A DNA stretch of 22,460 bases from CAYSRM01 sp964475205 (GTDB lineage: Bacteria > Verrucomicrobiota > Kiritimatiellia > UBA8416 > CAYSRM01), in NCBI GenBank assembly GCA_964475205.1, contig CAYYVQ010000054.1, positions 1 to 22,460 on the forward strand, written 5' to 3'. The notes beneath the pieces were generated by a model. That model was not told the DNA's origin, ran no database searches, and saw nothing but the letters and a program-made list of their open reading frames with translations. A program made the translations under genes and the position numbers. This document shows, one piece after another, positions 13,344 to 21,407 of this stretch (its first letter is position 1; each line of letters begins with the position of its first letter).

Positions 13344-14420
13344 ATGGATTTACCGGAATTAGAGATAGGGGATCTCAAAATAGAGGTGCCTATAATTCAA
13401 GGCGGGATGGGTGTAGGCGTATCAAAAGCGCGCCTGGCCGCCGCAGTATCAAAGGCGGGCGGCCTTGGCGTAATTGCCAGTGTCGGCCTGGGCAAGCATG
13501 ACAATAGTAAAGGGGACTATGAAACCACCTCCCGTCATGCTCTTGTAGAGGAGATCAAAAAAGTTAAAGACCAGAACCTTCCTGTCGGCGTCAATATTAT
13601 GGTGGCTCTTTCCAACTATAAGAGTCTCGTGTCTGCCTGTGTTGAAGCCGGCGCTGATGTGATCATTTCGGGTGCGGGGCTTCCGATGAAATTGGCTGGT
13701 TATGTCGAAGACCCAGCGGTCAAACTGGCGCCTATAGTTTCATCCGGGCGAGCTGCTGCCTTGATCTGCAACACATGGCTGAAGCGAACGGGCCGACTGC
13801 CAGACGCTATGGTAGTAGAGGGACCCCTGGCCGGCGGACACCTGGGCTTTCTCAAACAGGCGCTGCTTGAAGGCAATGCCGGACCTCTTGAATCCCTGGT
13901 AGAAGAAGTTATCAGGTTCATGGCTCCTTACGCGGAAATTAAAGGCAGGCCCATTCCGGTCATAGCTGCAGGAGGCATCTATACCGGACAGGATATCGCC
14001 CGCTTTTTGCATCTAGGCGCCGCCGGAGTACAAATGGGCACACGTTTCGTAGCGACGCATGAATGTGACGCGCACGAGGCTTACAAACAGGCTTTTATCG
14101 ACGCTGATGAAGAAGACATAATACTGATTCAGTCGCCTGTGGGACTTCCCGCCAGGGTGGTTAGAAATGCATTTGTTGACAAGAGCATCAGCGGGGTTAA
14201 GCAGAAATTTTCATGCACGTGCCGTTGCCTGCTCACATGCGATGCCAAAAAGGCGAACTACTGCATTGCCGACGCCTTGTCAAATTCCTCCCAAGGGGTT
14301 TTAGATGAGGGATTTGCCATGTGCGGAAAAAACGCATATCGTATAAAAAAACTCGTCAGCGTACCTCAATTGTTAGACGATGTGATCAGGGAAGCCATGG
14401 AGTTTACCGCCGGGAGCTGA
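13344..14420 (+). CDS. Nitronate monooxygenase/2-nitropropane dioxygenase-family flavoprotein
   Basis: 358 aa FMN-binding TIM barrel. The ATG at 13344 has AAAGGAGA at good spacing. Signatures are QGGMGVGVS (about 19-27), VEGPLAGGHLGF (about 158-169, with the GGHLG His used in nitronate oxidation), and the phosphate-binding AAGGIYTGQDIARFLHLGAAG (about 208-228) followed by VQMGTRF. The C-terminal part carries an unusual cysteine cluster CTCRCLLTC plus a cysteine eight residues later (Cys 291-307). Such clusters occur in some anaerobe family members and may bind metal. The family overlaps with FabK-type enoyl-ACP reductases, so nitronate detoxification is likely but not proven. It is separate from the downstream GH130 cluster by a 210-nt gap. 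Confidence 0.85.
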   Translation: MDLPELEIGDLKIEVPIIQGGMGVGVSKARLAAAVSKAGGLGVIASVGLGKHDNSKGDYETTSRHALVEEIKKVKDQNLPVGVNIMVALSNYKSLVSACVEAGADVIISGAGLPMKLAGYVEDPAVKLAPIVSSGRAAALICNTWLKRTGRLPDAMVVEGPLAGGHLGFLKQALLEGNAGPLESLVEEVIRFMAPYAEIKGRPIPVIAAGGIYTGQDIARFLHLGAAGVQMGTRFVATHECDAHEAYKQAFIDADEEDIILIQSPVGLPARVVRNAFVDKSISGVKQKFSCTCRCLLTCDAKKANYCIADALSNSSQGVLDEGFAMCGKNAYRIKKLVSVPQLLDDVIREAMEFTAGS

Positions 14421-14542
14421 TAGCGCATAATGTCAGATGGCGCTTAGTCAACCCGCATTGACCACACCCAACCTCTCCTGCCGGGCGCCCCTGAAAAAAG
14501 GAGGAATGTTCAAAACTCTATAGTGGTTGACCGGAGGTGCAT

Positions 14543-14650
14543 ATGATGTATCCTTTTATCTTAAGTGGCAGGCGCCGAATTTATCGGGGCAGGTATTGTT
14601 TTTTCAAAAGAAGGAGGTTCCGTTTTTTGCATGAAGGTCAACCGCACTGA
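14543..14650 (+). CDS. Candidate 35-codon leader peptide overlapping the GH130 start
   Basis: GGAGG (14533-14537) stands 5 nt before ATG-ATG at 14543. The frame reads MMYPFILSGRRRIYRGRYCF then FKRRRFRFLHEGQPH and stops at TGA (14648-14650), 20 nt inside the GH130 gene. It is rich in Arg, including consecutive AGA-AGG-AGG codons at 14609-14617, which cover the Shine-Dalgarno of GH130 (14611-14617). The spacing is better than that of the GH130 site itself. It could be a real small ORF acting as a translational attenuator or simply a chance frame; no homology is known to me. Confidence 0.35.
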   Translation: MMYPFILSGRRRIYRGRYCFFKRRRFRFLHEGQPH

Positions 14651-16115
14651 TATTTTTCTGCGCCCGGATCCGAAACGGGTCCTTATTCGGTTTTTCTGGC
14701 CTGGTTCGCCTGATCGCGTCGAGAGGATCATCAGCCGCGTTATGACACTTGACGCCCCTGCGGTTAAGCAGCGGTTAGACCTGGTTTTTCAGCGTTTTGA
14801 ATCGCGCCATAATGACATTACAGATGTCTTTCTTCATCATTACGAAACAGTGGCTCAATATTCTGTTACCGACAGGAATCCGGCCCGGGAAAGACGTTTA
14901 CTGATTGGTGCATACTTTACCAGCGAATATGCCCTGGAATACGCCGCGCTTTTCAATCCTTCCATTGTTGCGCATCCGGACCAATCAGGCCTGAACCAGG
15001 ATGAGCTTCGATTTATCATCTCCCTGAGAGCCACGGGAGAAGGGCATATTTCATCACTGGCATTTCGGGAAGGGGTTGTGGGCAGAAATGGGTCGATTTC
15101 TATTGAAAAGCCAGGTCCCGTTGTTACCGACCCAGAGCTGGTTCAGAATTCCAGTTACGTCAAAGAGATCTTTGCCGCAAAATTATACGAGATGGGCTAC
15201 GACAACGACGTGACAAAAGACGTGCTTGGCGGGCTTGGTCCGGAGTTCACCCTCTCCGATTTAAAAAGGCAGATCGCCGGAGACAGAACACATATCAGAC
15301 GCTTCGGCGCAGACCACGAAAACACTCTGCGCGCCATGACAACGTTGGCCGAACAGAACTACGAAATACGTTTTGAAGGAAATCGGCCGCTGTCGGATCG
15401 TGTTGTATTTCCGCCAATGGGCTACACACGCCAGGCTATTGAAGACGCGCGTTTTGTTCGTTTTACCGAAGATAACGGCGATGTCATGTATTACGCCACC
15501 TATACAGCCTACGACGGTCGGACTTTTCTTCCACAGCTTTTACAGACTTCAGATTTCCACAATTTCCGCTTTTTTACCCTGAATGGAGAAGGCGTCAAAA
15601 ACAAGGGCATGGCCCTTTTTTCCCGAAAAATAAACGGATACTACGCGATGCTGTCACGGCAGGACGGAGAAAACATTTATTTGATGTATTCCGATCACCT
15701 GCACTTCTGGCAGAAACCCCGACTGATAATGAGGCCAACATTCCCTTGGGAGTTTGTTCAGCTCGGTAATTGCGGTTCACCGATAGAAACTGAAGACGGA
15801 TGGCTGGTGTTTACACACGGTGTCGGTCCCATGAGACGATACTGCATAGGGGCGATACTGCTTGATCTGGATGATCCGACAAGAATAATCGGGCGACTCA
15901 GAAAACCTCTGCTGGAACCGGATGAAAATGAGCGCGACGGCTACGTCCCTAACGTTGTGTATACCTGCGGGGCTTTGATACATAACGGTCTTATCATACT
16001 GCCATATGCAATGTCTGATTATGCTACTCGCATAGCAACTCTGAACCTTAATCAACTCTTGCGTGAACTTAAGAGCAGTTCTCAAGACAGTGTTGGAAAC
16101 GGAGACTTCACATGA
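14631..16115 (+). CDS. GH130-family glycoside phosphorylase-like protein (long form)
   Basis: 494 aa from the ATG at 14631 (MKVNRTDIFLRPDPKRVLIRFF, the usual start of long GH130 proteins). Earlier in-frame GTG at 14565 is less likely. AAGGAGG lies 13 nt upstream. The family cleaves beta-mannosides, mostly by phosphorolysis, giving mannose-1-phosphate. Helical N-terminal region about 1-115 is followed by blade motifs NPSIV and SLRATGEGHISSLAFR. The catalytic EDAR motif is at about 271-274, later than in short forms (about 135) because of the N-terminal extension and a helical insertion (about 160-235). Further blades contain FTLNGEGVKNKGMALFSRKI and GNCGSPIETEDGWLVFTHGVGPMRRY. Cytoplasmic. Phosphorylase versus hydrolase cannot be settled by eye. 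Its stop overlaps the GT4 start as ATGA. Confidence 0.85.
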   Translation: MKVNRTDIFLRPDPKRVLIRFFWPGSPDRVERIISRVMTLDAPAVKQRLDLVFQRFESRHNDITDVFLHHYETVAQYSVTDRNPARERRLLIGAYFTSEYALEYAALFNPSIVAHPDQSGLNQDELRFIISLRATGEGHISSLAFREGVVGRNGSISIEKPGPVVTDPELVQNSSYVKEIFAAKLYEMGYDNDVTKDVLGGLGPEFTLSDLKRQIAGDRTHIRRFGADHENTLRAMTTLAEQNYEIRFEGNRPLSDRVVFPPMGYTRQAIEDARFVRFTEDNGDVMYYATYTAYDGRTFLPQLLQTSDFHNFRFFTLNGEGVKNKGMALFSRKINGYYAMLSRQDGENIYLMYSDHLHFWQKPRLIMRPTFPWEFVQLGNCGSPIETEDGWLVFTHGVGPMRRYCIGAILLDLDDPTRIIGRLRKPLLEPDENERDGYVPNVVYTCGALIHNGLIILPYAMSDYATRIATLNLNQLLRELKSSSQDSVGNGDFT

Positions 16116-17266
16116 GAATAGGATTCGTGTCTACTTATCCGCCGATAGAATGCGGAATCGGAACATATACTCAATACCTGAATTCGTCGCTGAGAAAAAT
16201 CGGCAACGAAACATTTGTTATGAGCCAGTCCGGAGCAGAGGGCCATGCTGTATTCCCGGTTTTTAAAAATGATTCCACATCTTTTTCCAGTGACGTATTC
16301 AGTACTTCGACCCGCATGACTCCGGATTTGATACACATCCAGCACGAGTACGGGCTGTATGGCTCTCAAAGAGGAGTTGAAATTGTCGATCTGGTCCTGA
16401 GATATCGCCTTGCCGGGCTGCCGGTTGTTCTCACTCTGCACACTGTATATGAGGAACTCAAGGAGTACGAACAACTGCTGCTCAAGCATCTCATTGATGA
16501 ATGCAACGCGGTAATAGTGCATGAACATTATCAGCGCGACACTCTTCTCAGATACTTCGGCAAAATGAACAAAGCTGAAAACAAGATACACGTTATTGAG
16601 CACGGTGTTCGTGAAACAGCGCCCATCCTTAATGCCAAGCGAAAACTAGACCTTGAAGGAAAGAAGGTAATCCTCTTGTGCGGATATTTTCGGCCAACCA
16701 AGGGATTCCACAGAATAATCGACATTTTCCCCGAAATCGGCAAAGAGGTTCCCGAAGCTGTCCTGCTTGTAGCGGGAAAGACGCGAAATATAGAATTCTC
16801 CGACTACCGGCGAGAGCTTTTCACAAAACTGAACGAATCGCCGATGTTGGACAGAATTGAAATCCTGCGCGGCCAGTTCCCGCAACATACCTTTGACACG
16901 ATTATTTCCGCTGCCGATGTTGTTGCTTTGCCTTACGAGGCAGGCGCTCAAAGCGGAATGCTTGCCCAATGCTTTGCCCATGGCATACCTGTTGTAACAT
17001 CGGAACTTAAAGCTTTCCGCCTTCTACTGGACCGCAGCGGTGGAGGTCTGATGGCAGAATCAGATCACGATTTCAAGAACCAGATCGTGAAACTGCTTAC
17101 TGATGATGAACTTCGCAGCCGGCTTCGGGGCAACATCCGGTCCTACGTCGAGACGCAGGCCGGGTGGAGCAAAATAGCCATGCGGCATACTGAAGTGTAC
17201 CATTCCATAGTCAAAACACCGTACGGAAAGGCAAAGTACGTGTACTTTCCTGAAGATGAAAAATGA
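16112..17266 (+). CDS. Glycosyltransferase family 4 (GT-B fold)
   Basis: 384 aa, retaining-type glycosyltransferase probably using a nucleotide-sugar such as GDP-mannose; the donor is inferred. PPIECGIGTYT (about 10-20) is the N-domain glycine-rich loop, HIQHEYGLYG (about 75-84) lies in the acceptor half, and the C-domain has GYFRPTKGFH (about 191-200). The donor-site motif LPYEAGAQSGMLAQCFAHGIPVV is at about 273-295, a variant of the E-x7-E region in which Glu is followed by a Gln-Ser pair. No membrane segments: cytosolic. ATGA overlap with the upstream GH130 gene and GGAG at good spacing indicate coupled translation. Its setting between two GH130 genes suggests it extends or initiates the glycan that these enzymes trim or build. 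Confidence 0.9.
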   Translation: MRIGFVSTYPPIECGIGTYTQYLNSSLRKIGNETFVMSQSGAEGHAVFPVFKNDSTSFSSDVFSTSTRMTPDLIHIQHEYGLYGSQRGVEIVDLVLRYRLAGLPVVLTLHTVYEELKEYEQLLLKHLIDECNAVIVHEHYQRDTLLRYFGKMNKAENKIHVIEHGVRETAPILNAKRKLDLEGKKVILLCGYFRPTKGFHRIIDIFPEIGKEVPEAVLLVAGKTRNIEFSDYRRELFTKLNESPMLDRIEILRGQFPQHTFDTIISAADVVALPYEAGAQSGMLAQCFAHGIPVVTSELKAFRLLLDRSGGGLMAESDHDFKNQIVKLLTDDELRSRLRGNIRSYVETQAGWSKIAMRHTEVYHSIVKTPYGKAKYVYFPEDEK

Positions 17267-17367
17267 GTTCACAAATAGACAATTTTGACCCCGTTTACCC
17301 TTGTTAAGCAGCGATATTATCATGTGAACGCGTTGTCGCGCCACGCAAGTCGCGTTAGAGGAAAACC
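17267..17367 (+). other. 101-nt spacer within the GH130 cluster
   Basis: This is the only sizeable gap inside the 14543-20569 gene run. It includes CGCG-TTGT-CGCG, a small hairpin, and the string TTTGACCCCG, which slightly resembles the end of the RAYT repeat. It may be a processing or internal promoter region, but no clear promoter is visible. Confidence 0.3.
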
Positions 17368-18417
17368 ATGAAACGTTGTGATAAAAATCCGATAATAGTT
17401 CCGGAGATGGTCGACCCTTCGTCCGAAGGCTACCGCGTAAGGGGAGCGTTTAATCCCGGCGCTATCCGGTTCAGAGACGAGATAGTCCTGTTGCTGCGTG
17501 TCGCCGAAGACTGTCCGGCAGAAGATAACGAGGTGGCCGTTCCCACTGTTACCATAGCTGACGGTAAGGGTAGACCGGGAACACTTCGTCTGCGCAGAGA
17601 CGACCCGGATTTGAGCCTCAAGGACACGCGAGGGATCGTATACAAGGGACGCGACTATCTTTCAACAATAAGCCATATCCGTGTTGCGCGCAGCTCTGAC
17701 GGAGAAACGTTTTCTGTAGACAAAAAACCGTTTATTTTCCCGTCAAATGCGTCGGAAATGTACGGAGTTGAAGACGCCAGAGTTGTACAGATTGATGGCG
17801 TATTCTGGATAAACTATACATGCGTCTCGCCTGACGGCTGGGCAACTGCGCTGGCTTCGACAGAGGATTTCAGATCAATCAAACGGCACGGATTGATCTT
17901 TCATCCCGAAAATAAGGATGTCACTATTTTCCCGGAAAAAATCGGCGGCAGGTACTGCGCTTTTCATCGACCTAACAACAGCGGATTCGGAAAACCGTCT
18001 ATCTGGTACGCTGATTCACCCGATTTGGTTCACTGGGGCAATCACCGCTGCGTATTGCGGCCACGGAATACTTACTGGGAAGAAATAAAAATAGGCGGCG
18101 GGGCCCCTTCGCTCAAGACACCTGAAGGCTGGCTTCATGTTTATCATGCCAAGGGACACGGAGATATCTACAGTCTGTTCACCCTTCTGGTCGATCATGA
18201 TGATCCGTCGCGAGCGCTGAAACAGGGGGCAGAACCATTTGTTGTTCCCGAGGAACATTATGAAACCAAAGGTTTCTTCGGAAATGTCATTTTCAGTAAC
18301 GGCATGATTGAAGCAGACAACGGACGTGTTCTTCTCTATTACGGCTCAGCCGATAAATCCTCCTGTATGCTGGAAACGACTGTATCTGAGCTTCTGGGAT
18401 CTTTGGGGACCTTATGA
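17368..18417 (+). CDS. GH130-family glycoside phosphorylase-like protein (short form)
   Basis: 349 aa, close to the normal GH130 size. It has the five-bladed propeller motifs: FNPGAIRFRDEIVLLLRVAED at about 28-48, the catalytic YGVEDARVV at 132-140 (Asp136), AFHRPNNSGFGKPSIWYADSPDLVHWG, and IGGGAPSLKTPEGWLHVYHAKG. Short GH130 enzymes phosphorolyse beta-1,2- or beta-1,4-mannosides; a few are hydrolases. It starts at the ATG at 17368 after AGAGGAAAACC. Its stop overlaps the trkH start as ATGA. Together with the long GH130 and GT4 it makes a beta-mannoside module, and its tie to K+ uptake is unusual. Confidence 0.9.
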   Translation: MKRCDKNPIIVPEMVDPSSEGYRVRGAFNPGAIRFRDEIVLLLRVAEDCPAEDNEVAVPTVTIADGKGRPGTLRLRRDDPDLSLKDTRGIVYKGRDYLSTISHIRVARSSDGETFSVDKKPFIFPSNASEMYGVEDARVVQIDGVFWINYTCVSPDGWATALASTEDFRSIKRHGLIFHPENKDVTIFPEKIGGRYCAFHRPNNSGFGKPSIWYADSPDLVHWGNHRCVLRPRNTYWEEIKIGGGAPSLKTPEGWLHVYHAKGHGDIYSLFTLLVDHDDPSRALKQGAEPFVVPEEHYETKGFFGNVIFSNGMIEADNGRVLLYYGSADKSSCMLETTVSELLGSLGTL

Positions 18418-19841
18418 ATAATCCCGCCGAAACCGATAAAGCAGGCTCAAATGGCCGAGAACCAGAGCAAAATTCAAGTCTCAGACTGATTTCACAGCGA
18501 TTACGCGAGCGTTTTGCGCTAATATCACCGGGCCAGTTGCTCGTGCTCGCATTCGCCGGCACAATACTGACAGGAGCGTTGTTGCTGTGGCTGCCTTTCT
18601 CACATCACGGTAATGTCGGGCCTATGGAAGCGTTTTTCACCGCTACCTCCGCGGTTTGTGTAACAGGACTGATAGTTGTGGACACCGGGTCGGAGTTCAC
18701 GGTATTCGGACAGCTCGTGATCCTGCTGCTCATACAGATCGGCGGTCTTGGAATCATGACCTTTGCCGCTATTGCCATGAAGCTGGGTGGCGCGCGTATG
18801 CCTATGACCCATCAGAAGGCCCTGGAAGACAGTATTTTTCAAAGAAATGCAGCCAAGGAGTTTTCACACACGTTCCCCCGCATTCTTAAAATGGTGGCGA
18901 TAATTGAGTTGGCCGGGTTCGCCGTATTGTGCATGGGACTGCTGCGCACGGAGCGAAGTTGGACATCAGTGTATTCCGCGTTTTTTCACACGATCTCGGC
19001 GTTCTGCAATGCCGGTTTCTCACTTTACAGCGACAGCTTGTGCCGGTTCAATGACAATACCGTGGTCATCGGAACGGTCATGACCCTGATCGTTCTGGGA
19101 GGGCTGGGCAATGTTGTTCTGAATGAGCTGCAGTCGGAAATTCGGCGCATGACGCTCAGAAAACCGTTGACCTACGCGCGCCGCTTCAGCTTTCACACTC
19201 GCGTTGTACTCATTGTAAGCGGTGTTCTGATCCTGGTCGGAGCTGCCGGACTTGCCATATTCGGGATGGGCGCCAACCCGGGAAAAGGACTGATCGGTCC
19301 GGCTCTGTTTCAATCCGTCACGGCTCGCACAGCCGGGTTCAATACGGTTGATATAGGGCAACTTACGATGCCTGCGACTCTTGTAATCATCTTGCTGATG
19401 TTCATCGGCGGGTCGCCCGGCAGCTGCGCGGGCGGAATCAAGACAACCAGTTTTGCCATCTGGCTGGCGCGTGTTCGCTCGGCCCTGCACGGGCGCGAGG
19501 AAGTCAGCCTGCTTGGACGCATAATTCCGCCGGAACTGGTCTTGCGAGCCGTCGCAGTAATCGGGCTCGCCTTTATGTGGAACACGGCCGGGATACTTAT
19601 TCTCTCAGAGTTGCTGCCGACGGGCACTCCGTTGCAGGATATCGCCTTTGAACAAACGTCTGCCTTCGGCACCGTCGGTCTTTCCACCGGGCTGACTCCA
19701 CAGCTCACGGCGGGCTGCCGGCTTTGGATTATTGCGACAATGTTCGTTGGCCGACTCGGACCGTTAACACTTGTCCTGTCGTTTCTAACTGCAAAGCATC
19801 CGCACAAACAATATGCGGAAGGAAGGGTGATGATCGGATGA
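18414..19841 (+). CDS. TrkH/KtrB-type potassium channel subunit
   Basis: 475 aa polytopic inner-membrane protein. The four pore-helix/selectivity-filter repeats are visible: TATSAVCVTGL (about 76-86), HTISAFCNAGFS (about 192-203), SVTARTAGFN (about 301-310) and QTSAFGTVGLS (about 414-424). A long segment AGAT...GGSPGSCAGGIKTT (about 331-345) is the conserved loop of the third repeat. A hydrophilic N-terminus of about 35 residues precedes the first helix. It imports K+ (or Na+-coupled K+) and is gated by the RCK partner. Coupled by ATGA to the preceding GH130 and to the following RCK gene. The KtrB versus TrkH choice follows size and loops and is not firm. Confidence 0.95.
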   Translation: MNNPAETDKAGSNGREPEQNSSLRLISQRLRERFALISPGQLLVLAFAGTILTGALLLWLPFSHHGNVGPMEAFFTATSAVCVTGLIVVDTGSEFTVFGQLVILLLIQIGGLGIMTFAAIAMKLGGARMPMTHQKALEDSIFQRNAAKEFSHTFPRILKMVAIIELAGFAVLCMGLLRTERSWTSVYSAFFHTISAFCNAGFSLYSDSLCRFNDNTVVIGTVMTLIVLGGLGNVVLNELQSEIRRMTLRKPLTYARRFSFHTRVVLIVSGVLILVGAAGLAIFGMGANPGKGLIGPALFQSVTARTAGFNTVDIGQLTMPATLVIILLMFIGGSPGSCAGGIKTTSFAIWLARVRSALHGREEVSLLGRIIPPELVLRAVAVIGLAFMWNTAGILILSELLPTGTPLQDIAFEQTSAFGTVGLSTGLTPQLTAGCRLWIIATMFVGRLGPLTLVLSFLTAKHPHKQYAEGRVMIG

Positions 19842-20569
19842 AAAAACCGAAAAAACGCGTATGTGTAATAGGCTTGGGACAATTCGGATGGGAACTGGCG
19901 GTCAACTTCTCCAAGGTTGCCGAAATTCTGGCCATCGACAACGACCAGAACATGATTAACCGCATTGCCGACCGGGTTCACAGGGCTATAGTTATGGACG
20001 CACGGGATTTTACCAACCTGTCCTCAGTGATCGGCCCGGATTTCGACGAAGCTGTTGTGGCAATGAGCGAGAATATGGAAGTAAGCATTCTGGCAGTATT
20101 GCATCTGAAAAAAATCGGTGTAGGGCGGATTCATGCTAAAGCCCAGAACCACGACCACGCAAGCATCCTGGAAGCAGTTGGAGCAGACAGCATTATCTTT
20201 CCGGAACGCGACACTGCTCGGCGGCTGGTGCACCAGGTGCTGAATCCCGACCTGCTCGACTATGTTCCGATCAGCGAGGATTACTCTGTGATGCAGATAA
20301 ACTCGCCACCTGAATTCCATGGCCGAACCCTTCAGGAACTGAATCTGCGCAGAAATCTCGGTGTATTTGTGATTGCCATGCGCGATCCGGAATCGGATAA
20401 CACTATTTTTCTGCCTGGCCCCGACTCGGTGGTGCAGGAAAAAATGGTCCTTGTTGTCATCGGTCGGCCCGAGGACGTCAATGCCATACCAGATCGAGCA
20501 AAACAGGATTCGGAAGATGATGCAAGCATGGACTATAGCCGGATTGAAGATAATTCCGGCCAGAAGTAA
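19838..20569 (+). CDS. TrkA/KtrA-type RCK potassium-uptake regulator
   Basis: 243 aa. The ATG at 19838 overlaps the channel gene's stop as ATGA, with GGAAGG upstream. The N-terminal Rossmann RCK_N domain has GLGQFG (12-17) and the acidic residue in AIDNDQ (Asp34), which binds NAD(H) or ATP/ADP. Residues about 140-220 form the RCK_C domain (MQINSPPEFHGRTLQEL and FVIAMRDP). The acidic tail SEDDASMDYSRIEDN is variable. It forms a cytoplasmic ring that gates the channel according to nucleotides. Single-RCK length fits KtrA rather than the tandem TrkA. Confidence 0.95.
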   Translation: MKKPKKRVCVIGLGQFGWELAVNFSKVAEILAIDNDQNMINRIADRVHRAIVMDARDFTNLSSVIGPDFDEAVVAMSENMEVSILAVLHLKKIGVGRIHAKAQNHDHASILEAVGADSIIFPERDTARRLVHQVLNPDLLDYVPISEDYSVMQINSPPEFHGRTLQELNLRRNLGVFVIAMRDPESDNTIFLPGPDSVVQEKMVLVVIGRPEDVNAIPDRAKQDSEDDASMDYSRIEDNSGQK

Positions 20570-20615
20570 ATCGACTTGAGCCGATAAAAAAATACAATTA
20601 CTTCAAGTTCCCCTC

Positions 20616-20644
20616 TTGACAGCCTCATGCATCCAGCATAAGCT
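20616..20644 (+). promoter_or_regulatory. Candidate sigma-70-type promoter of the rplU operon
   Basis: TTGACA (20616-20621) is a perfect -35 box, and TAAGCT lies after a 17-nt spacer (20639-20644) as a weak -10. It is in the 121-nt gap between the RCK gene and rplU, giving a leader of about 40 nt. The two boxes are the only well-spaced pair seen in the gap. Confidence 0.45.
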
Positions 20645-20690
20645 TTTCTGCTTTTACTGTTTATTGGATCGAAACGGAGATTGACTGGAG

Positions 20691-21041
20691 ATGGCGGAAA
20701 TAACTACAACAGACCCTAAGATGAAGCCTTATGCCGTAATTGAAACCGGCGGCAAACAGTACCGGGTAACATCCGGCGACCGCCTCGAAGTGGAAAAGCT
20801 TAATGCGAAGCAGGGGGAAAACATAACGGTAACTCCCGTGCTGGCAGCCTCTAATGGCGATAAACTCGAAATCGGCCGTCCTGACGTAAGCAATACAACC
20901 GTTAACGCCACAGTGTTAGAGCACAAGCGGGGCGATAAAGTGATAAACTTCAAGAAGAAGCGACGTAAAGGCTACACCCGGAAAAAAGGACACCGGCAGG
21001 AGCTTACCGTTCTTAAAATAGACGAAATCAAACAAGCCTAG
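20691..21041 (+). CDS. rplU: 50S ribosomal protein L21
   Basis: 116 aa from the ATG at 20691, with GGAG 11 nt upstream; a second ATG at 20721 would give the more usual length of about 106. The diagnostic YAVIETGGKQYRVTSGD lies after a 13-residue lead, followed by a Lys-rich C-terminal RNA-binding stretch (INFKKKRRKGYTRKKGHRQ). It binds 23S rRNA in the large subunit. It is the first gene of the universal rplU-rpmA-obg operon, 11 nt before rpmA. Confidence 0.97.
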   Translation: MAEITTTDPKMKPYAVIETGGKQYRVTSGDRLEVEKLNAKQGENITVTPVLAASNGDKLEIGRPDVSNTTVNATVLEHKRGDKVINFKKKRRKGYTRKKGHRQELTVLKIDEIKQA

Positions 21042-21052
21042 GAGACTCCCAA

Positions 21053-21307
21053 ATGGCTCACAAGAAAAGCGCAGGCGCGGCAAAAAACGGGCGCGACAGC
21101 CATTCAAAAAGACTCGGCGTCAAACGATTCGACGGCCAACTTGTCACAGCCGGCTCGATTCTTATCCGGCAGAGAGGGACAAAAGTATTCCCCGGACGCA
21201 ATGTGAAACGCGGCAGGGATGATACCCTCTTCGCTCTGAAAGAGGGCTATGTCAAGTTTGACAAGCAAGGCCGCAGGGTAAACATTCAGGAAAAGGCTGC
21301 CGTCTGA
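21053..21307 (+). CDS. rpmA: 50S ribosomal protein L27
   Basis: 84 aa with the flexible N-terminus AHKKSAGAAKNGRDSHSKRL, the tail that reaches the peptidyl-transferase centre, and the fold core GSILIRQRGTKVFPGRNVKRG. GGAG lies 9 nt before the ATG. There is no cleavable N-terminal extension of the kind seen in Firmicutes, where L27 begins with a processed leader. Confidence 0.97.
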   Translation: MAHKKSAGAAKNGRDSHSKRLGVKRFDGQLVTAGSILIRQRGTKVFPGRNVKRGRDDTLFALKEGYVKFDKQGRRVNIQEKAAV

Positions 21308-21407
21308 ATCTCCTCGATTTTCCAGAATCTTTTGAATCCGCGCCCTGTATTCATCCGCAGTGGCCGGTGATCGGTGTACCCGTCCCTCCAGGCTGCTCCA
21401 ATCATAG

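Noticed and set aside
16082..16603. Minus-strand open frame of about 173 codons
   Set aside because: It is opposite the GT4 gene and has no family signature.
19310..19981. Minus-strand open frame of about 223 codons
   Set aside because: It lies wholly opposite the channel and RCK genes, whose selectivity-filter and GLGQFG motifs leave no doubt about the coding strand.
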